A program made the translations under genes and the position numbers. The notes beneath the pieces are model-generated. The model saw nothing but the letters and a program-made list of their open reading frames with translations. It was not told where the DNA came from and ran no database searches. A DNA stretch of 64,000 nt from an uncultured Ruminococcus sp. (GTDB lineage Bacteria > Bacillota > Clostridia > Oscillospirales > Acutalibacteraceae), in the NCBI GenBank assembly GCA_900543095.1, contig UQQD01000002.1:111722-175721 (forward strand). The letters run 5' to 3'. Each line of letters begins with the position of its first letter. Position 1 is the first letter of the stretch. Below are positions 54,697 through 62,944 of the stretch, in pieces.

Positions 54697-55350
54697 TTAA
54701 AAGGTAAGTGCTTTTATCATATTTATTATTGCTGTTGTTAATGGTAAAAATTTGTTCAGAATATCAACTACTTTCTTGGCAGTATTTTCTTCTGGAGAAC
54801 CCTTTGAAAGTTGATATAGAAATGATTGTAATGTTTCTTTGTCAAAATCAGATAAATTATTTTCACTTTTGATGAATTTTTGAATTTCTGTTTCTATATC
54901 AAAATATTGGCTTTGTTGAATAGAAACTTGATTATTATCCCCATTAATGTATGTGTTATTTATATTTCCGTAATTGGATGATGTTAATTCAATGTTTTTA
55001 ATTACAGATTTGCAATCTCTGTAAAATCCTTTGGGAAATATATCATCAATTTGGGGAATATGTTCTTGATTATGATATAGAAATTCGACTCTAAAAAATC
55101 GTCCCTTGTATTCAAAACGATCTGAAAACATCGTTTTAATAGTGTTTAATTTGCCTTCTTGCCAAAATAAGTATGGGATAATTATGTAATCTACACCATT
55201 ATTGTTTTCAATATAGTATCTAATTCTTTTATTTGTGTAATCGATTTTCTTATCTTTTCTACGAAGAAAATCAAAAAATAAGAAAATCAAAAACATTATT
55301 ACTATTATAACCATAACAGGAACAGGCCAATAATGACTAATCTTATCCAT
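54697..55350 (-). CDS. Unrecognised membrane-anchored cargo protein
   Basis: A 217-residue protein not recognised as a known family. The N-terminal helix (about 10-29) anchors it, followed by basic residues (FLRRKDKK). A mixed alpha/beta part (30-120) precedes a polar repeat-like stretch SNYGNINNTYINGDNNQV, and a helical C-terminal domain follows (150-217). Its base composition is AT-rich compared with flanking housekeeping genes. The N/G/D-rich linker followed by helices recalls proteins of mobile elements with anti-phage roles, but this is only a resemblance. It is the only clear cargo gene at this end of the element. Confidence 0.65.
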   Translation of the reverse strand: MDKISHYWPVPVMVIIVIMFLIFLFFDFLRRKDKKIDYTNKRIRYYIENNNGVDYIIIPYLFWQEGKLNTIKTMFSDRFEYKGRFFRVEFLYHNQEHIPQIDDIFPKGFYRDCKSVIKNIELTSSNYGNINNTYINGDNNQVSIQQSQYFDIETEIQKFIKSENNLSDFDKETLQSFLYQLSKGSPEENTAKKVVDILNKFLPLTTAIINMIKALTF

Positions 55351-55407
55351 ATTTTATATATCTCCTCATTCTTAAAAAATTATCTTACTGATGTTAGATT
55401 TTTTTAA

Positions 55408-55938
55408 TTAGCCGTTTTTCAGTTTGTCTTTGAAAGCTTCGACCATTGCGTCGCTGAAATTCTGTGACGGTACTTTTACATATCCGGAGGTTTTATCATA
55501 TTTCGGGTAGTTATAACGCCACTTATCATAATCGTCACGGTTAATATCGCCGTTATGATATTTTTCAGATTGCTCCGCCCACGCATTTAACATTTCCGAA
55601 AGTTCTGCTGCGTCCGTTCCCTTTTTAGGATCTGCATATATTGAAACACCGTTTTCTGTCTTTTCTATTGTCAATCCGTATCTGTCCTCTAATGTAAACA
55701 GCGTGTGCATTAAGCCGATGTAGCTGTCAATGTCGGGTACGGAAAGTGCCTGCGGCGATATTTCGAAAACCTCGGCAAGCTTGTTTGTTAAATCTGCTTT
55801 CGGCGTTCTCGAACCCGACTCATATTGAGCCATACGAATATCGGCAGTCTTTTCGGGAAAGCCGACTATCGTTCCTAAATACTTTTGTGTCATTCCTCGC
55901 AGATTGCGAAAAAAACGAATTCTCTCACCGATTGCCAT
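55408..55938 (-). CDS. XRE-family repressor of the element
   Basis: A 176-residue regulator with an N-terminal helix-turn-helix (GERIRFFRNLRGMTQKYLG, MAQYESGSRTPKADLTNKLA) and a C-terminal region of unknown fold. It is divergent from xis/int, and the two promoters lie in the 290-base gap between them. By analogy with other integrative elements it probably represses xis-int transcription. AAGGAG precedes its ATG. Confidence 0.85.
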   Translation of the reverse strand: MAIGERIRFFRNLRGMTQKYLGTIVGFPEKTADIRMAQYESGSRTPKADLTNKLAEVFEISPQALSVPDIDSYIGLMHTLFTLEDRYGLTIEKTENGVSIYADPKKGTDAAELSEMLNAWAEQSEKYHNGDINRDDYDKWRYNYPKYDKTSGYVKVPSQNFSDAMVEAFKDKLKNG

Positions 55939-55973
55939 AAAGTTTACACTCCTTATTTATGTAATGTGCAATT

Positions 55974-56003
55974 AGTATATCATATATGTTTAGTGTATGT
56001 CAA
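55974..56003 (-). promoter_or_regulatory. Predicted promoter of the XRE repressor gene
   Basis: On the minus strand TTGACA (55998-56003) and TATACT (55974-55979) are 18 bases apart. A dyad TTTAGT...ACTAAA (about 55,990-56,014) covers the -35 box and is a candidate operator. Confidence 0.55.
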
Positions 56004-56045
56004 GAGAACTAAAACAAAAAAGTTAAATATTTTCCTGAAAACCAC

Positions 56046-56074
56046 TTGACTTTACGGAATTTGTTTAGTATAAT
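56046..56074 (+). promoter_or_regulatory. Predicted promoter of the xis-int genes
   Basis: TTGACT (56046-56051), 17 bases, perfect TATAAT (56069-56074). GTTTAGT, the half-site seen at the divergent promoter, overlaps the -10 box. Confidence 0.6.
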
Positions 56075-56226
56075 CATTAAGCAAATAGCGTTAAGTTGTT
56101 TGCAAAAACTGAATATCCGTCATACATCACGGTAATGGTGTATCCGCTCGGGCAAATCGGAATGCGGTCAGAAAGTATCCGACAATAAATAATCATATTA
56201 TAAAATCAAATAAAGGTGGTGATTAA

Positions 56227-56421
56227 ATGGAAAATGCAAGTTTTATGCGAGTTGATGAGGTGGCTAAGGAATTAGGCATTTCAAAATCCTATGCATATAA
56301 AATCGTCCAAAAACTCAATGCCGAATTAGCCGAAAAAGGCTATATGGTGATTTCCGGACGAGTAAACAAACAATATTTTACAGAACGCACCTGTTACGGT
56401 GCCGACAAGAAAGAGAGGTAA
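56227..56421 (+). CDS. xis: Excisionase-like small helix-turn-helix protein
   Basis: A 64-residue protein with a MerR/excisionase-type winged helix (MRVDEVAKELGISKSYAYKIV). Placed just upstream of the integrase, it fits an Xis that bends DNA during excision. AAAGGTGGTG precedes the ATG. A transcription regulator role cannot be excluded. Confidence 0.75.
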   Translation: MENASFMRVDEVAKELGISKSYAYKIVQKLNAELAEKGYMVISGRVNKQYFTERTCYGADKKER

Positions 56422-56425
56422 ATTT

Positions 56426-57499
56426 ATGGCAGTATATAAAGAAGAAAAAACAAATACTTGGCGTGTTATCTATCGCTATACCGATTGGAACGGCGATAGA
56501 AAACAAACGCAAAAGCGAGGCTTTAAGACAAAGCGTGAAGCCCAGTCTTGGGAGCGAGAACAGCTTAATAAGCTCGGCGGTGACTTGGATATGACCTTTA
56601 ACAGCTTTGTCGGGCATTACGCCGAAGATATGCAAACAAGGCTGAAAGAAAATACTTGGGAAACCAAGAAGCACATTATTGAAACGAAACTTGTTCCATA
56701 TTTCGGCAAGCTGAAAATGTGTAATATTACCGCACAACAAATTATCACTTGGCAAAATGAACTTATTAATTACAAGGATGATAAAGGCAAAACTTATTCG
56801 CCTGTGTATCTGAAAACAATTCATAATCAGCTGTCGGCGATTTTTAATCACGCTGTCAGGTACTATAATTTGAAAGAAAATCCTTCCAAAAAGGCAGGCA
56901 GTATGGGTAAAAAGAAAAATCGAGAAATGCTGTTCTGGACAAAAGACGAATATCTCAAATTCGCCGATAAAATGATGGACAAGCCGTTATCCTATTATGC
57001 TTTTGAAATGCTTTATTGTACGGGTGTTCGTGAGGGAGAGTTGTTGGCTCTCACCCCTGCCGATTTCGATTTTGAAAAGAGAACGGTTACGATAAACAAA
57101 TCGTTTCAGCACTTAAAAGCCAGAGATGTTATCACTTCGCCTAAAACTGAAAAGAGTAACAGGACTATTAGATTGCCGAAATTTATCTGTGACGAAATGC
57201 AGGATTACTTGAAAATGCTCTATGATGTAAGCTTGGACGACAGAATGTTCCCTGTTACAAAAAGCTATTTGTATCGAGAAATGGAACGAGGCTCAAAGCA
57301 AGCCGGGGTAAAGCGAATCCGTATCCACGATATTCGACACAGCCACGTGAGCTTACTTATTGATATGGGATTTTCCGCAACGGCGATTGCAGACCGTGTG
57401 GGTCACGAAAGCATAGAAATAACATACAATTATGCTCATTTGTTCCCGTCAAAGCAGACGGAAATGGCGGAAAAATTAGATATGGAAAGGGGTAAATAA
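56426..57499 (+). CDS. int: Tyrosine-family site-specific integrase
   Basis: Recombinase that inserts and excises the element. It has 357 residues from ATG 56426, chosen for AGAAAGAGG upstream. An arm-binding AP2-like N-terminus (WRVIYRYTDWNGDRKQTQKR) precedes a SAM-like core-binding domain. The catalytic residues are R202 in CTGVREGELL, H301 and R304 in HDIRHSH, a histidine in GHESIEIT and Y336 in YNYAHLF. All five are present, so the enzyme should be active. Confidence 0.93.
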   Translation: MAVYKEEKTNTWRVIYRYTDWNGDRKQTQKRGFKTKREAQSWEREQLNKLGGDLDMTFNSFVGHYAEDMQTRLKENTWETKKHIIETKLVPYFGKLKMCNITAQQIITWQNELINYKDDKGKTYSPVYLKTIHNQLSAIFNHAVRYYNLKENPSKKAGSMGKKKNREMLFWTKDEYLKFADKMMDKPLSYYAFEMLYCTGVREGELLALTPADFDFEKRTVTINKSFQHLKARDVITSPKTEKSNRTIRLPKFICDEMQDYLKMLYDVSLDDRMFPVTKSYLYREMERGSKQAGVKRIRIHDIRHSHVSLLIDMGFSATAIADRVGHESIEITYNYAHLFPSKQTEMAEKLDMERGK

Positions 57500-57501
57500 T
57501 T

Positions 57502-57828
57502 ATGTCACTTAAAAACAGAGATGAACACAACCGTTGGAGAAATAAAACTGTGGCTTTTAGAGTTTCACCGGAGGAGTGGGAACAGATTGAACGCTTTGTT
57601 CAGCTTTCGGGTTTAACAAAACAAGACTATATCACAAGACGACTTACTAACAAAGAAGTTGTAGTTCAAGGCAATCCGAGAGTATATAAGGCTTTGCGTA
57701 ATAATCTTGCAGATGTACTTACGGAATTACAGAGGATTGAAAACGGCGGCGCAGTCAATGATGAGTTGCTTGACCTAATTGAAATGATAGCCGATATTCT
57801 CGGCGGAATGAAGGAGGAATCTGAATGA
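57502..57828 (+). CDS. MobC-like mobilisation accessory protein
   Basis: A 108-residue protein with a ribbon-helix-helix-like start (NKTVAFRVSPEEWEQIERFV) typical of relaxosome accessory proteins that bind oriT. It follows int by 2 bases and its stop overlaps the ATPase start (ATGA). It probably helps the MobV relaxase. The C-terminal half is helical and acidic. Confidence 0.75.
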   Translation: MSLKNRDEHNRWRNKTVAFRVSPEEWEQIERFVQLSGLTKQDYITRRLTNKEVVVQGNPRVYKALRNNLADVLTELQRIENGGAVNDELLDLIEMIADILGGMKEESE

Positions 57829-58961
57829 TCAACGAAAAAGAAATGACCGCTCCCGTTGTATCTGTTGGCGCAGATACGGAGCAGTCATCACAAAACCTTA
57901 CTGATAATAGTTTAACCGATTTTGATTCTGATTTCAAGGGGTTTGATGAAATGCAGAGAGAAATTCTGCGAATGATGGATCCGTCCTACCTGAAAACCGT
58001 GTCAATGTCTGAGCTGCTGGACAATGTGTACCAGAGCAAGCCGCCTCTTGTGGACGGCCTGCTCTACCGAGGCACTTACCTTTTTGTCGGCGCTCCAAAG
58101 CTGGGCAAGAGCTTTCTGATGACCCAGCTTGCTTATCACATCAGCACCGGCACGCCGCTGTGGAATTATTCCGTCCGCAAAGGCACGGTGCTGTATCTTG
58201 CCCTTGAGGACGATTACCACCGCTTGCAGGAGCGTTCCTATCGGATGTTCGGCACGGCAGAAAATGAGAGCTTGTTCTTCTCTGTTTCTGCCGGTCAGCT
58301 CGGCAGCGGCTTGGATGAACAGCTCACTAATTTTCTGCGGGAGCATCCGGACACTACCCTTATCATTATCGACACACTTCAGAAGGTGCGTGAGGTCGGC
58401 GGGGACAACTATAGCTACGCCAATGACTATCAAATTATCACCCGGCTGAAAGCGTTGGCAGACAGCTATGGCATCTGTCTGCTCCTCGTCCATCACACCC
58501 GAAAGCAGCAGGCAGACGATAAGTTTGATATGATCTCCGGCACCAACGGGCTGTTGGGTGCGGCGGATGGAGCGTTTCTGCTCACCAAGGAAAAGCGTAC
58601 CGGCAACGCTGCTTGCCTTGATGTATCCGGCAGAGATCAGCCGGATCAGCGGCTGCACCTTTTCCGCAACGAGGAAACACTTGCGTGGGAGCTGGAGCGT
58701 GTGGAAACGGAGCTTTGGAAAGCGCCGCCGGAGCCGCTGCTGGAACAGGTTTCAGTTTTTCTTTCTTCGGCTGATAAGGATTGGGTTGGAACGCCCACAG
58801 AGCTTTCGGCACTTCTCGGCGTGGATATGAAACCCAATGCCCTGACAAGGCGGCTGAATGTCAACGCCGGACGGCTGCTGAATGAGTACGGCATCCGATA
58901 TGAAAGCAGCCGTAATCGGAACGAGCGCACCGTAAAGCTTGCAGCGACAGAGCGATCGTGA
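57825..58961 (+). CDS. RepA-like AAA/RecA-fold ATPase
   Basis: A 378-residue ATPase of the RSF1010 RepA-type hexameric helicase group, with Walker A FVGAPKLGKSFL near residue 90, LIIIDTLQKV for Walker B and LLLVHHTRKQ. The first 50 residues and DNA up to about 57,970 have the AT-rich composition of the element; beyond it the DNA is clearly GC-rich (near 57 percent in a sample row) and codon use changes. A fusion or import of the module is likely. The ATPase may support replication of the element in its circular state. Confidence 0.8.
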   Translation: MINEKEMTAPVVSVGADTEQSSQNLTDNSLTDFDSDFKGFDEMQREILRMMDPSYLKTVSMSELLDNVYQSKPPLVDGLLYRGTYLFVGAPKLGKSFLMTQLAYHISTGTPLWNYSVRKGTVLYLALEDDYHRLQERSYRMFGTAENESLFFSVSAGQLGSGLDEQLTNFLREHPDTTLIIIDTLQKVREVGGDNYSYANDYQIITRLKALADSYGICLLLVHHTRKQQADDKFDMISGTNGLLGAADGAFLLTKEKRTGNAACLDVSGRDQPDQRLHLFRNEETLAWELERVETELWKAPPEPLLEQVSVFLSSADKDWVGTPTELSALLGVDMKPNALTRRLNVNAGRLLNEYGIRYESSRNRNERTVKLAATERS

Positions 58962-59040
58962 CGATATGTGACGGTGTGACGATATTTCTATGAGTGGGTG
59001 CGGTATCAAAAATACCGTCACCATCGTCACACACCGTCAC
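58958..59040. repeat. Mirrored GTGACG iteron-like array
   Basis: Three GTGACG units (starting at 58958, 58968 and 58976) read on the plus strand; three CGTCAC units (59016-59021, 59025-59030, 59035-59040) read on the minus strand. They flank a CGGTAT/ATACCG hairpin (59001-59006 with 59012-59017). It starts at the stop codon of the ATPase gene. It could be the origin bound by the RepA-like protein or an operator. Confidence 0.6.
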
Positions 59041-59177
59041 AAAAGTTTCGACGGGGTGCAGGGTGACCTTTTCAAAGGGCAGCCCTGCTGGGGAGGCAAC
59101 CGCAGTTGCCGGGGCAAAGCCCCATAGCCCCCTCGGAGAGCGCAATAGCATCTTTTGATGGCCGCAGGCTGTCATGC

Positions 59178-59198
59178 GTTACTCTTGACAAGAGTAAC
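59178..59198. promoter_or_regulatory. Candidate oriT inverted repeat
   Basis: GTTACTCTT (59178-59186) and AAGAGTAAC (59190-59198) form a perfect 9-bp inverted repeat 43 bases before the relaxase start, the usual place of a MobV nick-site hairpin. The nick position was not determined. Confidence 0.6.
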
Positions 59199-59241
59199 AG
59201 AACCCCGGCTGCGGCCGGAGGGTGAAAGGAAGTGAGATTTT

Positions 59242-60396
59242 ATGAAAAGAACGATCAGCGCAGAGGTAGGTAAAGGCTCTGTCAATCACAACAGCCGCAA
59301 ATTTCGGGCAGAGAATGTGGACGGAAGTCGCACACACCTGAACATCGACTACTGCAATGAGCGCATTCAGGCCGTGTACCATCAGCTTTTCGATGAAGCC
59401 CTGAAACGCTACAATGAGAAGCAGACCCGTGCAGACAGGCGCATACCGAATTACTATGAGAAAATCCGCTCCGGCAATCAGGAGAAGCCATTCCACGAGA
59501 TCATCCTGCAAATTGGAAATAAGGACGATATGAGCGCCACCGGCGAGTATGCAGAGCTGGCACGAACCGTACTGGACGAGTACTATCGAGGATTTCAGGA
59601 GCGAAATCCCAACCTAAAAGTGTTCTCTGCTCCTCTGCATATGGACGAGGCAACGCCCCATTTGCATATTGATTTTGTTCCGTTCACAACTGGGAGCAAG
59701 CGAGGTTTGGAAACACGAGTTTCGCTAAAACAGGCAATGCTCAATATGGGATTCAAAGGCGAGGGGAAGAGCGACAACGAGCTGAATCGCTGGATACTTT
59801 TCGAAAAGAAAATCCTCGCTCAGATTATGGAGCGGCACGGCATCGAGTGGGAGCAGAAGGGCACTCACGAGCAGCACCTGTCCGTCCTTGATTACAAAAA
59901 GCAGGAGCGAGCCAAAGAGGTTGCCGAGCTTGACAGGGAGATTGAAGAAAAGCAATTAGAGGTCAAAGGACTGAAAGCTACAGTTGAGAAAATCGAGGAA
60001 GCAAAGGAGCTTCTCGGCGACGTCGAAAAACAGCTTGACGAAGATCCACAGCTGCAACTCCCTGAGCCGCAGGGGCTGATGACGGCAAAGAGCTACAAGA
60101 AAAAGTTTGTAGAGCCGCTAATCAAGCGCCTGAAAAATCTTGTCCGAACCGTCCTCGCCAAGAGCTATCAGGGCTGGGAAAACTACTACCGTATCTATAA
60201 TCTGAACGGCAGACTGCACCGTGAGAACGAACATCTGAAATATGAAAACTCCAAGCTCAAAGAGGTCAACGGTATGCTCCGTGAACAAAATAAAGCCTAT
60301 CGCCTGTTGGAAAAGGTTTTCGGAAAGCACAAGCTCAATGAGATTATCGAGCAGGCGAGAGGATTTAAAAAGTCAAAACAGCGTGACACACGCTAA
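59242..60396 (+). CDS. MobV/Pre-type relaxase
   Basis: Relaxase (384 residues) that nicks oriT for conjugal transfer. The metal-binding triad motif HMDEATPHLHIDF lies at about 133-145, and the N-terminal region contains RxNIDY-like HLNIDYCNERI as in Pre/Mob. The C-terminal half is a coiled coil (LKYENSKLKEVNGMLREQN). GAAAGGAAG precedes the ATG. The catalytic domain is complete. Confidence 0.88.
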   Translation: MKRTISAEVGKGSVNHNSRKFRAENVDGSRTHLNIDYCNERIQAVYHQLFDEALKRYNEKQTRADRRIPNYYEKIRSGNQEKPFHEIILQIGNKDDMSATGEYAELARTVLDEYYRGFQERNPNLKVFSAPLHMDEATPHLHIDFVPFTTGSKRGLETRVSLKQAMLNMGFKGEGKSDNELNRWILFEKKILAQIMERHGIEWEQKGTHEQHLSVLDYKKQERAKEVAELDREIEEKQLEVKGLKATVEKIEEAKELLGDVEKQLDEDPQLQLPEPQGLMTAKSYKKKFVEPLIKRLKNLVRTVLAKSYQGWENYYRIYNLNGRLHRENEHLKYENSKLKEVNGMLREQNKAYRLLEKVFGKHKLNEIIEQARGFKKSKQRDTR

Positions 60397-60420
60397 TATA
60401 TTTTGAAAGGTTGATGTATA

Positions 60421-60600
60421 ATGGAAAAGAGAATTTACGACAAGAAAACAGGTATTCACTACGAGCTGCAAGGTGATTACTATCTGCCGTGTTTAGAACT
60501 CCCCAAACAACCGAAGGTAGAAATCGGAATATGGGGCAAGCGGCATTTGCGCTACATCAAGCAGTACCACAAAATCCGTTATACCACTCTGCTCACATCG
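60421..60600 (+). pseudogene. TnpW-like small protein, cut by the chimeric join
   Basis: Starts at ATG 60421 behind GAAAGG. The first 60 codons (MEKRIYDKKTGIHYELQGDY and on to TTLLTS) match a small transposon-encoded protein common in clostridial elements (TnpW-like). From 60601 the frame continues into sequence that is antisense to Campylobacter tolB, and the open frame ends at 60669. The hybrid tail is therefore not a real protein end. Confidence 0.75.
60591..60600. other. Join between the Clostridia and Campylobacter sequences
   Basis: GCTCACATCG is read by both genes: as LLTS in the TnpW-like frame and, on the minus strand, as part of SDVS in TolB. Everything to the left is clostridial, everything to the right Campylobacter-like. 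Ten shared bases at a join fit an assembly or library artefact. Confidence 0.9.
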
Positions 60601-61259
60601 CTAGCTACAAGCATACCGCCACTTGAAATAATGCGAGTTGGCGTGCCTGTGGCTAAGTCAAAGCGGTAAAGTGTTGGAATTTTGTGGTCATAAGCGGTAT
60701 AATAAAAAGCCGTTTGCTCTTGATTTGCCCATTTTGGAAAGATATTTAACCCACCATCAACGAGTATAATTTGATAGGTAAGCGTATAATCAGCCATTAC
60801 TATTTGGCTTTTTCCCGAGCCATTAGCGCGCGAAATGATGATTTTATGGTCCATCCACTCAATCGGCGCAAGTCCTAAGTCTTTCACTGAGCCTTTTACG
60901 CCTTTGTGCGCTAGGAAAGGATATTGCTCTATATTGTTAAGTGCATAGTTGCGGCTTGATTTTATCGCTCCATCAACCCTAACAATGACATTGAGACTCA
61001 ATCCGTCCTTTTTGTCAAGCGTGTATTCAAAGACATAATTGCCCTTTGCATCGCCCTTTTCAAGCACCTCAAAATTCGAGCTTACCTTTAAATCATTAAG
61101 GATAAGGTTATAAAAATTCTTTTGCAAATTCTTATCCCCTAAATTTGATTTGTCCTTGATGATGATTTTTGGTAAGGCTGTGCCTTTATTGACTATGGCA
61201 AGGGTATCACCAAACACCGCTGTGCCAAGCAAACATAAAACAAGAAATAACTTTTTCAT
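60591..61259 (-). CDS. tolB: Tol-Pal protein TolB, 3' end lost at the join
   Basis: Periplasmic beta-propeller protein of the Tol-Pal envelope system. The start MKKLFLVLCLLGTAVFGDTL includes a signal peptide, and the N-terminal domain plus the first propeller blade (IIISRANGSGKSQIVMADY) are normal. About 220 residues remain of the roughly 400 expected. The frame then runs as RVV and a stop into clostridial DNA. In Campylobacter tolB follows the TolA-like gene and precedes pal, as the remaining order here implies. Confidence 0.92.
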
Positions 61260-61262
61260 CTC

Positions 61263-61997
61263 TTATTCTCCCATTATAGTGATTTCATCGCTTAAATTTG
61301 CACTGCCTTTATATGCCTTGTTTTTTGGTGGCACGGCAATATATTTGCCTTGTAAAGTGCTCAAAAAATCCAAAACTTTGGCATCAAAATCGGCATTGCC
61401 CGTTTTTGTTATAGAAGTATAGCGAAAATATCCGTTACTTTCTATTATGTATTCAAGTTTAGCGGTAAAATTTCCACTTCTTTCATACAAAGTCCAATTT
61501 TCTTGTAGTTTGCGCCTAATCGCGCCTAAAAATTTATCATAAATTCCTGTTTGTTGCTTTTGCACACTCTCGCCTACTCGTTGATTAGTCGGTATTAAAT
61601 TGTCTTTAAGCTCTTTTTTTTGCTCCACTTTTGGTGGTTTTGTCGCATCTGGTATTGATTGTTCTGAGGATTGCACTTTGTTTGTTTTTTCTTGTTGAAA
61701 TTTTTTTGTATCGCCAAAAAGTTCGTTTATATCAGTAGCCTTTTGTGGCTCTTCAACTTTTAGCATTTTGTTTGTGGTTTCTTGCCCTTCATCTTTTTTT
61801 GGCTCTACTTTTTTGGGTTTGGGTTGTTCTTGTTTTTTATACTCTCCAAATTCAACATCAATAAAACTATCTTTAATGTCCGTGTATTTTACCGCGTGCC
61901 CGATATCTGCCTTAAAAAAGATAAAAAACAACAAGCCCGCATAAACAGCCATTGCGAGTAAAAAGGCATTAAAAATCCCTATACCATAGTTTTTCAC
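61263..61997 (-). CDS. tolA: TolA/TonB-like energy-transducing protein
   Basis: A 244-residue protein with an N-terminal membrane helix (about 10-28), a long K/E/P-rich periplasmic spacer (50-150) and a C-terminal TonB/TolA-like domain (KLQENWTLYERSGNFTAKLE, TGNADFDAKVLDFLSTLQGK). It links ExbB/ExbD-type motor proteins to TolB and Pal. It ends 3 bases before the tolB start. Assignment as TolA rather than TonB rests on the tolB neighbour. Confidence 0.85.
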   Translation of the reverse strand: MKNYGIGIFNAFLLAMAVYAGLLFFIFFKADIGHAVKYTDIKDSFIDVEFGEYKKQEQPKPKKVEPKKDEGQETTNKMLKVEEPQKATDINELFGDTKKFQQEKTNKVQSSEQSIPDATKPPKVEQKKELKDNLIPTNQRVGESVQKQQTGIYDKFLGAIRRKLQENWTLYERSGNFTAKLEYIIESNGYFRYTSITKTGNADFDAKVLDFLSTLQGKYIAVPPKNKAYKGSANLSDEITIMGE

Positions 61998-62000
61998 GCT

Positions 62001-62390
62001 CTACTCCGTCTGCAAAGATACCTTAGTAAAGCCCGCATTTTTAAGCGTGCTTAACACAAACATCACATCATCGTATTTTAAATCTTTATCCGCACGGATA
62101 AAAACAGGCTCATCAAGCTTAAATTTAGACTTTGACAAGATGAGATTGTCCGCAAAGCTCGTAAAGTTGTATTTTTTATCATTTATGTAAATGTCTTTTT
62201 TCGCATTTACGGCGATGATAAGGCTTTTGAGTGTAACGACATTTGGCGTTTGGGCTGAACCTTTGGGTAAATTTATGTTTTCTTCATAAGTTATCGTGGG
62301 CGCAGTTACCATTAAAATCGCCAACAGCACAAGCATAATATCCACTAAGGGCGTTATATTAAGCTCTGGTTTATCATCAAATGCCATCAT
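62001..62390 (-). CDS. tolR: TolR/ExbD-type biopolymer transport protein
   Basis: A 129-residue motor stator protein with one membrane helix (about 14-33) holding the motif NITPLVDIMLVLLAILMVTA, including the essential aspartate, and a periplasmic domain. It partners the TolQ-like gene, whose stop overlaps its start by one base. Family symbol exbD is also used for this gene in Campylobacter. Confidence 0.9.
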   Translation of the reverse strand: MMAFDDKPELNITPLVDIMLVLLAILMVTAPTITYEENINLPKGSAQTPNVVTLKSLIIAVNAKKDIYINDKKYNFTSFADNLILSKSKFKLDEPVFIRADKDLKYDDVMFVLSTLKNAGFTKVSLQTE

Positions 62391-62944
62391 TACGCCTTTG
62401 TCAGCACTTTGATTTCATTGTCGATGAGCTGCATAAGCTCAAAGGCTTTTCTTTTGATGATGAGATGAAAACTATACGCTGGAATCGCCACTAAGATACC
62501 ACAGCCCGTTGCTACAAGGGCTTCGCTGATTTTAGGTGCGATGATACTGAGTGAATTTTGCGTGCCAAGTCCGCCAAAGGTTTCAAGTATAGAAACAACT
62601 GTGCCCAAAAGTCCGATAAAAGGACTCGTGCTAGCGATGATACTCAGCCAAGTAAGCCCCGAAGTGGCGCGTTTTTCAGCGGTGTTTTTATACATATCTA
62701 AGTGATTTTTTTCAAGGGTTGGGCATTTTTTCAAAATGGACTCCGTTTCTGAAATGTCGTTGTTGCCCATCAGCAAATACTCCAAGCTGCTCTTTTCTTT
62801 CGCTGTCCAAACCGACAAGGAAGTAAGCCTTGCAAAAAGTATGGTGAAAGATAAGATAAAATAAATCGACAGCCAAGCCAGCACTATGTAAGTAATCAAG
62901 CTTGATTCGCTGAAAAAATGCGTAATCGCGGATAAATTTATCAT
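62390..62944 (-). CDS. tolQ: TolQ/ExbB-type proton channel protein
   Basis: A 184-residue inner-membrane protein with three membrane helices, the family core being GLTWLSIIASTSPFIGLLGT and VSILETFGGL. With TolR it uses proton flow to drive the Tol system. It overlaps atpC and tolR by one base each, as in Campylobacter gene order. Confidence 0.9.
   Translation of the reverse strand: MINLSAITHFFSESSLITYIVLAWLSIYFILSFTILFARLTSLSVWTAKEKSSLEYLLMGNNDISETESILKKCPTLEKNHLDMYKNTAEKRATSGLTWLSIIASTSPFIGLLGTVVSILETFGGLGTQNSLSIIAPKISEALVATGCGILVAIPAYSFHLIIKRKAFELMQLIDNEIKVLTKA

Larger units (their letters stand above)
54548..60600 (+). mobile_element. Integrative mobilizable element at guaA (right end not present)
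   Basis: Region between guaA and the chimeric join. It holds a tyrosine integrase, an Xis-type protein, an XRE repressor, MobC-, RepA- and MobV-like proteins, an oriT-like hairpin and a TnpW-like gene. This is a full mobilisation set but no type IV secretion genes are visible, so it fits an element that uses a helper. The left end is at or in the guaA 3' end. The right end, and the repeated guaA tail expected there, are lost at the join near 60,600. Confidence 0.78.

Noticed and set aside
58002..58658. Minus-strand frame of 218 codons in the RepA-like gene
   Set aside because: High-GC shadow of the ATPase gene; no homology recognised and no start signal.
60579..60669. Hybrid C-terminus of the TnpW-like frame and RVV tail of TolB as real proteins
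   Set aside because: Both tails come from reading across the chimeric join; each matches its family only up to 60,600 or 60,591.
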